A stretch of DNA of 50,113 nucleotides from Apopatosoma sp963618495 (GTDB taxonomy: Bacteria > Bacillota > Clostridia > Oscillospirales > CAG-272): contig CAVESF010000017.1 in assembly GCA_963618495.1 (NCBI GenBank), positions 1-50,113 of the forward strand. The letters are read 5' to 3'. Below are positions 8,534-16,559 of the stretch, in pieces. Below the pieces are notes generated by a model. The model worked only from the letters and a program-made list of their open reading frames with translations. It searched no databases and had not been told where the DNA came from. The translations under genes were made by a program, and so were the position numbers. The first letter of the stretch is position 1, and the number at the start of each line of letters is the position of its first letter.

Positions 8534-8643
8534 TAAGTAACCCTCCTTTTAACAGAAACACAAGGTTTCTAAATATTGTTTTGATATTCTCAAAAATCCG
8601 CCTGACAGTACCTGCGATATTTTCGGAATACCGCGGGTAACTA

Positions 8644-9273
8644 TTATTTGGAGTACAACTCGACGATAAGAGATTCCTGGAACGGGAAGTCGATATCTTC
8701 TCTCTCGGGAAGAGCAGTAACCGTAGCGCTTGCCTTTGTCTTGTCAAGATCGAGCCACTTCGGAGCTGTTGTCTTTTCCATAAGCTCAAGAAGAGATTTG
8801 AACTTCTCGGAATCGCGTGAAGAGTCCTTCAGAGCTATAACATCGCCCTTCTTAACGATGATGGAAGGAATGTCAGCCTTTTTACCGTTGATTGTGAAGT
8901 GAGCATGGAGAACGAGCTGTCTTGCCTCATTGCGGCTCTCAGCAAGTCCCATTCTGTAAACCACATTGTCGAAACGACGCTCGAGCAGGCAAAGAAGGTT
9001 TGCACCGGTCTGACCCTCGGTCTTATCGGCAATCTCGAAGTACTTCTTGAACTGCTTTTCAAGAACTCCGTAGTATCTTCTTGCTTTCTGCTTCTCACGA
9101 AGCTGCATGTAGTATTCTTTGTTTTTCTTAACCTGTGCTGCACCGTGCTGACCGGGAGCTGTGCCTCTGCGTGTTACAGGGCACTTATCTGTAAGGCAGC
9201 GGTCGCCCTTGAGGAAAAGCTTTGTTCCCTCTCTGCGGCAAAGCTTGCACACAGGACCTGTATATCTTGCCAT
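8644..9273 (-). CDS. rpsD: 30S ribosomal protein S4 (zinc-binding form)
   Basis: Primary 16S rRNA-binding protein that nucleates small-subunit assembly. The 209 residues carry four N-terminal cysteines (C9, C12, C26, C31) that form the zinc-site version of S4, and an S4 RNA-binding domain from about residue 99. In many bacteria S4 represses the alpha operon. Here it sits inside the alpha operon between rpsK and rpoA, so autoregulation is possible, though no S4-specific leader was identified. Confidence 0.97.
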   Translation of the reverse strand: MARYTGPVCKLCRREGTKLFLKGDRCLTDKCPVTRRGTAPGQHGAAQVKKNKEYYMQLREKQKARRYYGVLEKQFKKYFEIADKTEGQTGANLLCLLERRFDNVVYRMGLAESRNEARQLVLHAHFTINGKKADIPSIIVKKGDVIALKDSSRDSEKFKSLLELMEKTTAPKWLDLDKTKASATVTALPEREDIDFPFQESLIVELYSK

Positions 9274-9297
9274 AGTGTTTTGAATCCTCCTTGTAAA

Positions 9298-9696
9298 TTA
9301 GACTCTTCTGATTTTAGGCGGTCTGCATCCGTTGTGAGGAACAGGCGTTACATCGCGGATAAGGCTTATATCAAGACCCTGAGTCTGGAGCGCACGAATA
9401 GCGGACTCTCTGCCCTGTCCGGGACCCTTTACATATACTTCGACAGTCTTCATACCGTTGTCTGCGGCAATCTTAGCGGCTGTTTCCGCAGCCATCTGCG
9501 CTGCAAACGGTGTGGACTTTCTGGAGCCTCTGAAACCGAGTTCGCCTGCGGAAGCCCAAGAAACTGCATTGCCGTTAGTATCCGTGATAGTAACGATAGT
9601 ATTGTTGTAAGTTGCGCGGATATGCGCTACGCCTTTTTCTACGTTCTTGCGTTCGCGGCGCTTTCTGACTACCTTTTTGGTTGCTGTTTTAGCCAT
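9298..9696 (-). CDS. rpsK: 30S ribosomal protein S11
   Basis: Small-subunit platform protein near the mRNA exit and the Shine-Dalgarno helix. At 132 residues it has a lysine/arginine-rich N-terminus, the conserved GVAHIRATYNNTIVTITD and the C-terminal PHNGCRPPKIRRV. It lies 20 nt after rpsM and is followed by rpsD, as expected. Confidence 0.98.
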   Translation of the reverse strand: MAKTATKKVVRKRRERKNVEKGVAHIRATYNNTIVTITDTNGNAVSWASAGELGFRGSRKSTPFAAQMAAETAAKIAADNGMKTVEVYVKGPGQGRESAIRALQTQGLDISLIRDVTPVPHNGCRPPKIRRV

Positions 9697-9716
9697 TAGC
9701 TTCTATCACTCCTTAA

Positions 9717-10085
9717 TTATTTCTTCTTGTTTGCTATTGTCTTTGCAGGACCTTTTCTGGTTCTTGCATTTGTCTTTGTTCTCTGTCCGCGAACAGGAAG
9801 ACCTTTTCTGTGTCTTGTGCCGCGGTAGCAGCCGATTTCTATCATTCTCTTGATATCAAGAGCGACATCACGACGAAGATCACCTTCCACCTTGTGGAAA
9901 TTTTCGATTTCGTCACGAAGCTTTGATACATCGTCTTCTGTGAGATCCTTGCAGCGTGTATCGGGATTGATACCTGTCTTTGTAAGGATCTGATTGGAAG
10001 TTGCTCTGCCTATACCGTAAATATAAGTAAGACCGATTTCAACTCTCTTGTTGTTTGGAACTTCAACACCAGCTATACGAGCCAT
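9717..10085 (-). CDS. rpsM: 30S ribosomal protein S13
   Basis: Head protein of the small subunit that contacts L5 (bridge B1b) and tRNA. It has 122 residues, with the N-terminal MARIAGVEVPNNKRVEIGLTY start and a basic C-terminal tail (RGQRTKTNARTRKGPAKT) that reaches the P site. It follows rpmJ in the standard order. Confidence 0.98.
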   Translation of the reverse strand: MARIAGVEVPNNKRVEIGLTYIYGIGRATSNQILTKTGINPDTRCKDLTEDDVSKLRDEIENFHKVEGDLRRDVALDIKRMIEIGCYRGTRHRKGLPVRGQRTKTNARTRKGPAKTIANKKK

Positions 10086-10118
10086 TCTGGAAATACACCT
10101 CCCTTAATTTGTGTTGGC

Positions 10119-10232
10119 TTAACCCTGCTTCTGCTTATGCTTCGGGTTTTCGCAAATTACCATTACATGGCCTTTTCTTTTGATGATTTTGCACTTGCTG
10201 CAAATCTTTTTAACGGAAGGTTTAACTTTCAT
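10119..10232 (-). CDS. rpmJ: 50S ribosomal protein L36 (zinc form)
   Basis: A 37-residue gene, easy to miss because it is so short. The translation starts MKVKPSVKKICSKCK and ends KHKQKQG, matching bacterial L36 in length and pattern. The zinc ligands C11, C14, C27 and H32 are all present, so this is the zinc-dependent type. It sits between infA and rpsM, its invariant place in Gram-positive bacteria, and a GGAATGGTG-type site precedes the ATG. Confidence 0.96.
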   Translation of the reverse strand: MKVKPSVKKICSKCKIIKRKGHVMVICENPKHKQKQG

Positions 10233-10278
10233 GTGTATTTCACCATTCCTTTCACATAATAATTAGATTTTTTTAAAA

Positions 10279-10494
10279 TCAGTGTCTCCATGTGATGCGC
10301 CCCTTATTGAGATCGTATACGGAAACCTCTACGGTAACCTTATCACCGGGACCGATTTTGATATAGTTCATTCTGAGCTTGCCCGAAATCTGAGCTGTGA
10401 CTATATGCTCATTGGGAAGCTTTACCTTGAAGGTGGCATTGGGCATAGCCTCAACTACCGTACCCTCAAATTCAACAACATCGCCCTTTGGCAT
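10279..10494 (-). CDS. infA: Translation initiation factor IF-1
   Basis: S1/OB-fold factor that binds the 30S A site during initiation. It has 71 residues with the conserved VVEAMPNATFKVKLPNEH and the IKIGPGDKVTVEVSVYDLNKGRITWRH end. It lies between the KOW gene and rpmJ, 26 nt from the former. Confidence 0.97.
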   Translation of the reverse strand: MPKGDVVEFEGTVVEAMPNATFKVKLPNEHIVTAQISGKLRMNYIKIGPGDKVTVEVSVYDLNKGRITWRH

Positions 10495-10520
10495 TATTGC
10501 CCTCCTTAAATCATTCCAAT

Positions 10521-10808
10521 TTAAATTAGGTCATCGTCATCGACTGCCGTGCTGTCAAGCAGTTTGCGGATGAAGCTGTCGGTAGCGAGTCCTGCCGCTA
10601 TCCTCTCTCTGCTTTCCGCGTCCGTTCTGGAAACTACTTTCAGATGCCGCATTTTCTTTTTCTTAGGCGTAGCGACCTTTCTCAGTCTGCCGTCCGACAC
10701 GAAAACGGAATCCTCGTCGCAGATGCCGATTATTACCAGCGTCCGGTCACTGTCCCTTCCCGCCGTCGAAACGGCTATACAGCCTATCAAATCTGCCGAA
10801 GTTTTCAT
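10521..10808 (-). CDS. KOW-domain RNA-binding protein, OapB candidate
   Basis: Small RNA-binding protein of 95 residues. The N-terminal half is a KOW/L14e-L27e-like SH3 fold (GCIAVSTAGRDSDRTLVIIG, then a VFVSDGRLRKV hairpin), followed by the basic patch TPKKKKMRHLKVV. The C-terminal third is an acidic helix. A KOW gene between map and infA is common in Firmicutes. The OLE-associated protein OapB of Halalkalibacterium halodurans is a KOW-motif protein of this size class. Because an OLE RNA and an OapA gene occur about 29 kb away, this is a good OapB candidate, but a general ribosome-related role is not excluded. It starts two bases after the map stop. Confidence 0.8.
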   Translation of the reverse strand: MKTSADLIGCIAVSTAGRDSDRTLVIIGICDEDSVFVSDGRLRKVATPKKKKMRHLKVVSRTDAESRERIAAGLATDSFIRKLLDSTAVDDDDLI

Positions 10809-10809
10809 A

Positions 10810-11562
10810 TTATTCCACCATAGTGAGCAGAACAGGTTCGCCGTCTGTTATGGCAACAGTGTGCTCATAATGCGCGGAAAGCCTACCGTCCGCAGTCTTG
10901 ACTGTCCAACCGTCGCTCATTTCTTTCACAAGATAAGTTCCTGCGTTTATCATGGGCTCGATTGCTATAGTCATACCGGGCATAAGCCTCGGACCTCTGC
11001 CCGCCGTGCCGAAATTCGGTACTTCGGGGTCTTCATGCAGCTCCATGCCGACACCGTGGCCGACATATCTTTTTACAACTCCGTAGCCGAGAGCGTTTGC
11101 ATATTCAAAAACCGCGCTTCCGATGTCGCCTATCCGATTGCCCGCCTTTGCCTGAGCCGCGCCGCGAAAGAACGATTCTCTCGTGGCTGCGATGAGCTTT
11201 TCGGCTTCTTCGCTTATCTTGCCCACGCCGAAGGTATTTGCACTGTCACCGTGAAAACCTCTGTAGCACGCGCCGACATCTATCTTTACGATATCGCCCT
11301 CGTGCAGTATGCGGTTTTTATTCGGTATGCCGTGTATAACCTCGTCGTTCAGGCTGATGCAGGCGCTGCCGGGGAAGCCGCCGTATCCGAGAAAAGAGGG
11401 CTTCGCGCCGCACTTCTCTATATACTCGCGGATTCTTATGTCCAGCTCCTTTGTGGAAACGCCTTCGCGGATATGCTCTCTGGCGACAAGTATTGCCTCG
11501 CCGGTGATGCGTCCCGCTTTACGCATGATAGCCAACTGTTCGCTGTTTTTTACTAAAATCAT
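10810..11562 (-). CDS. map: Methionine aminopeptidase, type I
   Basis: Removes the initiator methionine from nascent proteins. All five metal ligands of the pita-bread fold can be placed: D95, D106, H169 (GHGVG), E202 (IEPM) and E233 (YEHTVAIT). At 250 residues it is a type Ib enzyme without an N-terminal zinc extension or insertion. It lies directly after adk (5-nt gap) and runs into the KOW gene. Confidence 0.97.
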   Translation of the reverse strand: MILVKNSEQLAIMRKAGRITGEAILVAREHIREGVSTKELDIRIREYIEKCGAKPSFLGYGGFPGSACISLNDEVIHGIPNKNRILHEGDIVKIDVGACYRGFHGDSANTFGVGKISEEAEKLIAATRESFFRGAAQAKAGNRIGDIGSAVFEYANALGYGVVKRYVGHGVGMELHEDPEVPNFGTAGRGPRLMPGMTIAIEPMINAGTYLVKEMSDGWTVKTADGRLSAHYEHTVAITDGEPVLLTMVE

Positions 11563-11567
11563 AAATT

Positions 11568-12209
11568 TTAGCCTCTTATTTTATCTATTGCCGCAATTAT
11601 TTCCGCGGTAATATCTTCTATTTTGCCTTCGCCGTTTACAGTGCAGAGCTTGCCTTTCTTATCGTAGTAATCCTTGAGCGGCTCTGTCTGCTTATGATAT
11701 GTCTCGAGGCGGCTCTTGACAACCTCGGGCTTATCGTCGGCGCGGAGCTTCAGGCTTCCGCCGCAACGGTCGCACTTGCCCTCCTCCTTGGGAGGTCTGT
11801 GCGTGAGGTGATACGATGTATCGCAAACCGAGCAGAGGCGTCTGCCGCCCATGCGGTTCACTATCGCGTCATCCTGCACCTCGATGCTTATCACGAGGTC
11901 CATCTCAACGCCCATTTCATCGAGCGCCTGTGCCTGCGGCACCGTTCTCGGGAAACCGTCGAGTATGAAACCGTTTGCACAGTCTTTCTCAGCAAGTCTC
12001 TCTTTGATTATGCCTATCACAAGCTCATCCGGTACAAGCGCGCCCGCGTCCATATAGCTCTTTGCGCGAAGCCCGAGCTCCGTGCCTTTCGCCATGGCTT
12101 CGCGAAGCAGAACGCCTGTCGAAATAGAAGGTATATTATACTTTTCGGAAACAAAAGCTGCCTGAGTTCCCTTGCCGGCGCCGGGTGCGCCGAGAAACAT
12201 TAAATTCAT
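11568..12209 (-). CDS. adk: Adenylate kinase (zinc-lid form)
   Basis: Interconverts ATP plus AMP and two ADP. The start is taken as the ATG at 12209 (MNLMFLGAPGAGKGT), with GGAGAGGAA upstream; the frame stays open further 5' but without a better site. The 213 residues hold the P-loop GAPGAGKGT (7-15), FILDGFPRT (81-89) and a long lid with C126, C129, C146 and C149, the structural zinc site typical of Gram-positive enzymes. It lies 120 nt after secY. Confidence 0.97.
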   Translation of the reverse strand: MNLMFLGAPGAGKGTQAAFVSEKYNIPSISTGVLLREAMAKGTELGLRAKSYMDAGALVPDELVIGIIKERLAEKDCANGFILDGFPRTVPQAQALDEMGVEMDLVISIEVQDDAIVNRMGGRRLCSVCDTSYHLTHRPPKEEGKCDRCGGSLKLRADDKPEVVKSRLETYHKQTEPLKDYYDKKGKLCTVNGEGKIEDITAEIIAAIDKIRG

Positions 12210-12329
12210 ATTGCTTGTTCCTCTCCGCCGCAAAGCGGCATTCCGTATACCTGCCTCCCTTTCGGGAAGCAGGCATACATGACCTGACTTATAAAAGTCT
12301 ACCGTTTCCGGCTTTTTATTTCCGGTTTA

Positions 12330-13649
12330 TTATTCAAGGAAGCCCTTGTAATGACGCATTGTCATCTGACCTTCGATTTCGCGTACAGTCTCGATGATAA
12401 CGCCTACTACGATGAGCATCGTAGAACCGCTGAATGCGATAACACCGAGCAGACCGCCCGAAACTATGTTCAGGATAAGCGGTACGCACGCGACGATGCT
12501 GAGGAAGAATGCGCCCATAAGCGTAACCTTATTGAGTATCTTCTTGATGTAGAGCGCTGTGGGCTTGCCGGGACGAATGCCGGGAACGAAGCCGCCGTTC
12601 TGCATCAGGTTATTGGAAACCTCAACAGGGTTGAACGAAATCGAAATATAGAAATAAGCGAATGCGATAATGAGTATCAGAAGCAGGACTACATAGAACC
12701 AGCTGTCTGTTCCGAGAGCCTTCTCGAGCCATGTTCCGAACTTGCCGAGTTCGCCGCCTGCCTTAACCTTTGCGTTCTTTACGAGTGTCACTATCGTTAC
12801 GGGAAGCGAAACGAGTGTGTTGGCAAAGATTATCGGCATAACGCCCGACATATTGAGTTTTATCGGCAGGTTAGTATTCTGACCGCCGTAAACCTTCCTG
12901 CCCACTACGCGTTTAGCATACTGAACAGGGATTCTTCTCTCGGCATCGGACATATAAACAACGAACACGATGTTTCCGAGAGTGATAACGATTGCAAGAG
13001 TTGCCATTACAGCGATTACCCATGTAGCCTTCTCAGAATTCTGAAGCGTAGATGCATAGGAGGCAATCTGCTGGGGAAGTCCGGATACGATGTTGGCAAA
13101 GAGGAGGATGGAGATACCGTTGCCGATACCCTGCTCATCTATCTTTTCGCCGAGCCACATAACTATCGATGCGCCCGCAACATAGCAAGCTATGATTACG
13201 ATGATACCGAAAGCATTGTCGTAGCCTTTTTTGACGAGACCGTACTGGTTTTCCATGATGAGGTAATAACCGATACCTGTGATTATGGAGAGAGCAACAG
13301 TTACATATCTTGTTATCTTGTTGATTTTCTTTCTGCCGTCCTCACCGTTCTGAGCGAGTCTCTCGAGGGCGGGAATCGCTATAGTCAGAAGCTGAATAAC
13401 GATTTGCGCCGTAATGTAGGGCGATACGCCGAGTGCGAAAAGTGTACCCTGAGCGAATGCGGAACCCGAAAGCATGCTGAGATATGTGAGAACTCCTGTC
13501 TGGCTGTAAGCGGCACCGAGCTCGCCTACATTTGTGAAAGGTACGGGGATAACCGAACCTATACGGTAAATTATAATGATGAAAAGTGTGAAAAGTATTT
13601 TTGATCTAAGCTCAGGAATTTTGAATGCGTTTTTGAATGTCTTGAACAA
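12330..13649 (-). CDS. secY: Protein translocase subunit SecY
   Basis: Channel of the Sec translocon. The 439 residues have ten hydrophobic segments, the plug and pore-ring region, and the cytosolic loop with the conserved basic RIPVQYAKRVVGRKVYGGQ. The start codon is TTG (13649-13647), behind GAGGTGAT, and it follows the rplO stop by one base, so it is coupled to rplO. Downstream, two hairpins sit in the 120-nt gap before adk (about 12219-12275) and may lower adk expression or protect the mRNA. Confidence 0.98.
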   Translation of the reverse strand: MFKTFKNAFKIPELRSKILFTLFIIIIYRIGSVIPVPFTNVGELGAAYSQTGVLTYLSMLSGSAFAQGTLFALGVSPYITAQIVIQLLTIAIPALERLAQNGEDGRKKINKITRYVTVALSIITGIGYYLIMENQYGLVKKGYDNAFGIIVIIACYVAGASIVMWLGEKIDEQGIGNGISILLFANIVSGLPQQIASYASTLQNSEKATWVIAVMATLAIVITLGNIVFVVYMSDAERRIPVQYAKRVVGRKVYGGQNTNLPIKLNMSGVMPIIFANTLVSLPVTIVTLVKNAKVKAGGELGKFGTWLEKALGTDSWFYVVLLLILIIAFAYFYISISFNPVEVSNNLMQNGGFVPGIRPGKPTALYIKKILNKVTLMGAFFLSIVACVPLILNIVSGGLLGVIAFSGSTMLIVVGVIIETVREIEGQMTMRHYKGFLE

Positions 13650-13650
13650 C

Positions 13651-14091
13651 TTAGATCACCTCGCACTTTCCGCCTGCAGCTTCGATTTTCGCCTTTGCAC
13701 TCTCAGAGAAGATCTTAGCCTGAACGGTTACGCTCTTTGTGAGCTCACCGCGACCGAGTATCTTAACTCCGTCAAGTGTCTTGCGAACTATGCCTTTTTC
13801 GAGAAGTGCTTCTGTTGTTACAACAGCGCCGTTTTCAAATGCGTTGAGAGCTTCAACATTGACAATAGCGTATTCTTTTGCAAATATGTTGTTGAAACCT
13901 CTCTTGGGAAGCCTTCTGTAAAGCGGAATCTGTCCGCCTTCAAATCCGGGTCTTACACCGCCGCCGCTGCGCGCGTTCTGACCCTTATGTCCCTTTCCTG
14001 CCGTTTTGCCGTTTCCGGAGCCTGTGCCTCTGCCCTTGCGCCATGCGCTCTGAGCCGAGCCGACTGCAGGTGAAAGTTCATGCAGCTTCAT
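13651..14091 (-). CDS. rplO: 50S ribosomal protein L15
   Basis: Late-assembling large-subunit protein. The start is the ATG at 14091 (MKLHELSPAVGSAQ), because AGGAGG sits just upstream; an in-frame ATG at 14133 would add 14 non-conserved residues. The 146 residues have the glycine-rich basic N-terminus (GRGTGSGNGKTAGKGHKGQ) and a globular C-terminal half. Confidence 0.97.
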   Translation of the reverse strand: MKLHELSPAVGSAQSAWRKGRGTGSGNGKTAGKGHKGQNARSGGGVRPGFEGGQIPLYRRLPKRGFNNIFAKEYAIVNVEALNAFENGAVVTTEALLEKGIVRKTLDGVKILGRGELTKSVTVQAKIFSESAKAKIEAAGGKCEVI

Positions 14092-14154
14092 CTTGGTATT
14101 CCTCCTTATACTGTGAATTTTTGATTTAATCAATTATTTTTTAATGTATATTGA

Positions 14155-14334
14155 TTATACATTCTCCACCTTTATAAGGTGAGCTACTAACTTGATTTTG
14201 CCCTTAACGGATTCGTCGTTATTCTGAACGGAGCTGCTACCGACCTTGGAAAGACCGAGAGACTTTGCTACCGCTCTCTGCTTGGGAGAAGTACCGATAA
14301 GACTGCCTGTAAGAGTTACTTTAATCTTTTCCAT
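14155..14334 (-). CDS. rpmD: 50S ribosomal protein L30
   Basis: A 59-residue large-subunit protein. The true start is the ATG at 14334 (MEKIKVTLTGSLIG), directly after an AGGAGG-type site and 11 nt past the rpsE stop. The long 5' extension of the frame is out-of-frame rpsE sequence. The KQRAVAKSLGLSKVGSS motif is typical. Confidence 0.96.
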   Translation of the reverse strand: MEKIKVTLTGSLIGTSPKQRAVAKSLGLSKVGSSSVQNNDESVKGKIKLVAHLIKVENV

Positions 14335-14345
14335 TGCTTGCCTCC

Positions 14346-14849
14346 TCAGTTCTTCAGCGCATCTTTGTCTATACCGCGCATAGCAGCAACCTGCTCTGCG
14401 GAACGGAGCGCCTTGAGTCCCTCGAATGTGGCTTTTACTACATTTGTGGGATTGCTGGAGCGCAGACATTTAGCACGGATATCCTTGATTCCTGCCATTT
14501 CAACAACGGCACGGACTGTTCCTCCCGCGATGATACCTGTACCGGGAGTAGCGGGCTTGAGAAGCACTCTTGCCGCGCCGTAAACACCGATAACCTCATG
14601 GGGAATGGAAGTACCCTTGAGAGATACCTCTATAATATTTTTCTTTGCATCCTCTATACCCTTGCGGATAGCTTCGGGATATTCGGCTGCTTTTCCGAGA
14701 CCGTAGCCTACATGACCGTTTCCGTCGCCTACTACCATGATTGCAGTCTGACGTGCGATACGACCGCCCTTAACGGTTTTGGAAACACGGTTGGTGGCAA
14801 CTGTTCTTTCGGTAAGCTCAAGTGTTGCCGGATTGATTATTTTAGCCAT
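14346..14849 (-). CDS. rpsE: 30S ribosomal protein S5
   Basis: Small-subunit protein at the mRNA entry site, important for decoding accuracy. The start is the ATG at 14849 (MAKIINPATLELTERTV), behind GGAGGGAA. The 167 residues show the double-stranded RNA-binding-like N-terminal domain with the KGGRIARQTAIMVVGDGNG loop, and a C-terminal domain with PGTGIIAGGTVRAVVE. Confidence 0.97.
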   Translation of the reverse strand: MAKIINPATLELTERTVATNRVSKTVKGGRIARQTAIMVVGDGNGHVGYGLGKAAEYPEAIRKGIEDAKKNIIEVSLKGTSIPHEVIGVYGAARVLLKPATPGTGIIAGGTVRAVVEMAGIKDIRAKCLRSSNPTNVVKATFEGLKALRSAEQVAAMRGIDKDALKN

Positions 14850-14865
14850 TCTTGTTTCCCTCCTA

Positions 14866-15225
14866 TCAGAATTCAAGGCCGCCTTCGCGGGCGCCGTCTG
14901 CAAGTTCTTTTACTCTTCCGTGGTAGATATATCCGCCGCGGTCAAATACGACTTTTTTTATGCCTTTAGCCATAGCCTTCTCGGCAATCATCTTGCCGAC
15001 CGTCTTGGCTGCTTCTTTGTTTCCGCCGTTGCCCTCAAACGCCTTTTCAAGGGTGGATGCGGATACAAGGGTAACACCGTTTACATCGTCTATAATCTGC
15101 GCTCTTATGTTCGCGAGCGAACGATATACGCAGAGACGGGGGATATCGGGTGTACCGGATATTTTAGCACGAACTCTCTTATGACGAGCCATGCGTGCTG
15201 CATTACTATCTTTACGAGATACCAT
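14866..15225 (-). CDS. rplR: 50S ribosomal protein L18
   Basis: Binds 5S rRNA with L5 and L25. It has 119 residues: a basic N-terminus (SRKDSNAARMARHKRVRAKI), PRLCVYRSLANIRAQIIDD, and the C-terminal VVFDRGGYIYHGRVKELADGAREGGLEF that fits the family exactly. Neighbours are rplF and rpsE, as expected. Confidence 0.98.
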   Translation of the reverse strand: MVSRKDSNAARMARHKRVRAKISGTPDIPRLCVYRSLANIRAQIIDDVNGVTLVSASTLEKAFEGNGGNKEAAKTVGKMIAEKAMAKGIKKVVFDRGGYIYHGRVKELADGAREGGLEF

Positions 15226-15243
15226 TTATATCCACTCCTTTCA

Positions 15244-15783
15244 TTATTTACCGGTCTTTCCGGCTTTACGGCGAATATGTTCGCCTTCATACTTGACGCC
15301 CTTGCCGAGGTAAGGCTCCGGCGGTCTCTTCTCGCGGATCTGAGCTGCGATCTGACCTACATCCTGCTTGTCGATACCCTTTACTATGACAGTATTGGAA
15401 TCGGGAACGTCGAATGTGATGCCGTTCTTTTCCTCAAAGGTGATTGTATGAGAATGACCGAGGCTGAGAACGAGATTCTTGCCGTTCTTGACAGCCTTGT
15501 AGCCGACGCCGACGATTTCAAGCTTCTTGGAATATCCGTTTGTAACGCCCTCTACCATGTTGGCAACGAGTGTTCTCGTGAGTCCGTGAAGCGAGCGGTT
15601 TTCTTTCTCGTCGTCGGGACGTGTAACCGTGATGACACCTGCGTCAACGGTTACGGTCATATTATCGTGAAGTTTGTGTGTAAGTGTTCCCTTGGGACCC
15701 TTTACGGTTATAACATTATTCTCGCCGAGAGTAACTTCAACGCCTGCGGGAACTGTAATAGCTTTTCTACCAATTCTTGACAT
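15244..15783 (-). CDS. rplF: 50S ribosomal protein L6
   Basis: Large-subunit protein near the sarcin-ricin loop and the factor-binding site. It has 179 residues in two tandem similar domains. It begins MSRIGRKAITVPAGVEV and ends in the conserved RPPEPYLGKGVKYEGEHIRR and KAGKTGK. It lies 17 nt after rpsH. Confidence 0.98.
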   Translation of the reverse strand: MSRIGRKAITVPAGVEVTLGENNVITVKGPKGTLTHKLHDNMTVTVDAGVITVTRPDDEKENRSLHGLTRTLVANMVEGVTNGYSKKLEIVGVGYKAVKNGKNLVLSLGHSHTITFEEKNGITFDVPDSNTVIVKGIDKQDVGQIAAQIREKRPPEPYLGKGVKYEGEHIRRKAGKTGK

Positions 15784-15800
15784 CTCTGTTTACCTCCCCA

Positions 15801-16199
15801 TTACCATACAAACGCAAGAACTTCGCCGCCGACATTGAGGCGGCGAGCCTTCTTGTCGGTCATGATGCCCTTGGATGTGGATACGATAGCGATTCCGAGA
15901 CCGTTCATAACCTTGGGCATATCCTCGCAGTTGGAGTATATGCGCAGACCGGGCTTGGAAACACGGCGCAGACCCTGGATAATCTTCTGCTTGCCGCGAC
16001 CGTACTTGAGTGTGATTCTGATGGTGCCCTGCTTTCCGTCCTCGATTATCTGATATCCGGAGATATAGCCTTCTTCAGCGAGAATGTCGGCAATGGCTTT
16101 TTTCATTTTCGAAGCGGGAACATCTACCGTTTCGTGCTTTGCGTCGTTTGCGTTTCTGATACGCGTGAGCATATCCGCAATTACATCTGAAATTTGCAT
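15801..16199 (-). CDS. rpsH: 30S ribosomal protein S8
   Basis: Primary 16S rRNA binder of the central domain and, in enterobacteria, the repressor of the spc operon. It has 132 residues from MQISDVIADMLTRIRNAN to GGEVLAFVW, with the C-terminal ST-rich RNA-contact motif IAIVSTSKGIMTDKKAR. The 159-nt gap before it contains a folded element that could be its regulatory site. Confidence 0.98.
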   Translation of the reverse strand: MQISDVIADMLTRIRNANDAKHETVDVPASKMKKAIADILAEEGYISGYQIIEDGKQGTIRITLKYGRGKQKIIQGLRRVSKPGLRIYSNCEDMPKVMNGLGIAIVSTSKGIMTDKKARRLNVGGEVLAFVW

Positions 16200-16237
16200 T
16201 GTTTTTTCCTCCTTTTATGCAAGTAGTTCGGTTATTT

Positions 16238-16288
16238 GGGCTTTCGCCCTCGCCTAATCCTTGCTGCCGGAATTTATCCGGCGGCGAG
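16238..16288 (-). promoter_or_regulatory. Structured RNA element between rpsN and rpsH
   Basis: The gap 16200-16358 is the longest non-coding stretch inside the spc part of the operon. On the minus strand CTCGCC (16288-16283) pairs with GGCGAG (16254-16249). It encloses the stem GCCGG/CCGGC with an ATAAATT loop and an unpaired AGCAAGGATTA. A GGGC/GCCC hairpin with a GAAA loop follows at 16249-16238. This is a candidate autoregulatory or processing site; the function is inferred. Confidence 0.4.
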
Positions 16289-16358
16289 TCGATGGTTAAA
16301 GCTTTTGCTTTCCTTCCGACAAGATTGGAGCGCTTTATGATATTGACCTATCCGGTCA

Positions 16359-16544
16359 TTACCAACTGGCTTTTCTTACGCCGGGAATTTCTCCCTTGTA
16401 AGCAAGCTCTCTGAAGCAGATACGGCAGACGCCGTATTTGCGCAGATATGCATGAGGTCTGCCGCAGATTTTGCATCTGTTGTATTCTCTTGTGGAATAC
16501 TTCTGCGCTCTCTGCTGCTTCAGCTTCATAGCAGTTTTTGCCAT
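16359..16544 (-). CDS. rpsN: 30S ribosomal protein S14, zinc type Z
   Basis: Small-subunit head protein. At 61 residues it is the short type with two CxxC pairs (C24, C27, C40, C43) that bind zinc, as in Gram-positive bacteria. It runs from MAKTAMKLKQQ to GEIPGVRKASW. It lies 15 nt after rplE. A zinc-independent paralogue is not in this window. Confidence 0.98.
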   Translation of the reverse strand: MAKTAMKLKQQRAQKYSTREYNRCKICGRPHAYLRKYGVCRICFRELAYKGEIPGVRKASW

Positions 16545-16559
16545 ATTCTTCCTCCCTAA

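Noticed and set aside
7604..8536. Long open frame antisense to rpoA, and similar frames antisense to the ribosomal genes
   Set aside because: Codon-bias shadows of highly expressed genes, without start signals or family likeness.
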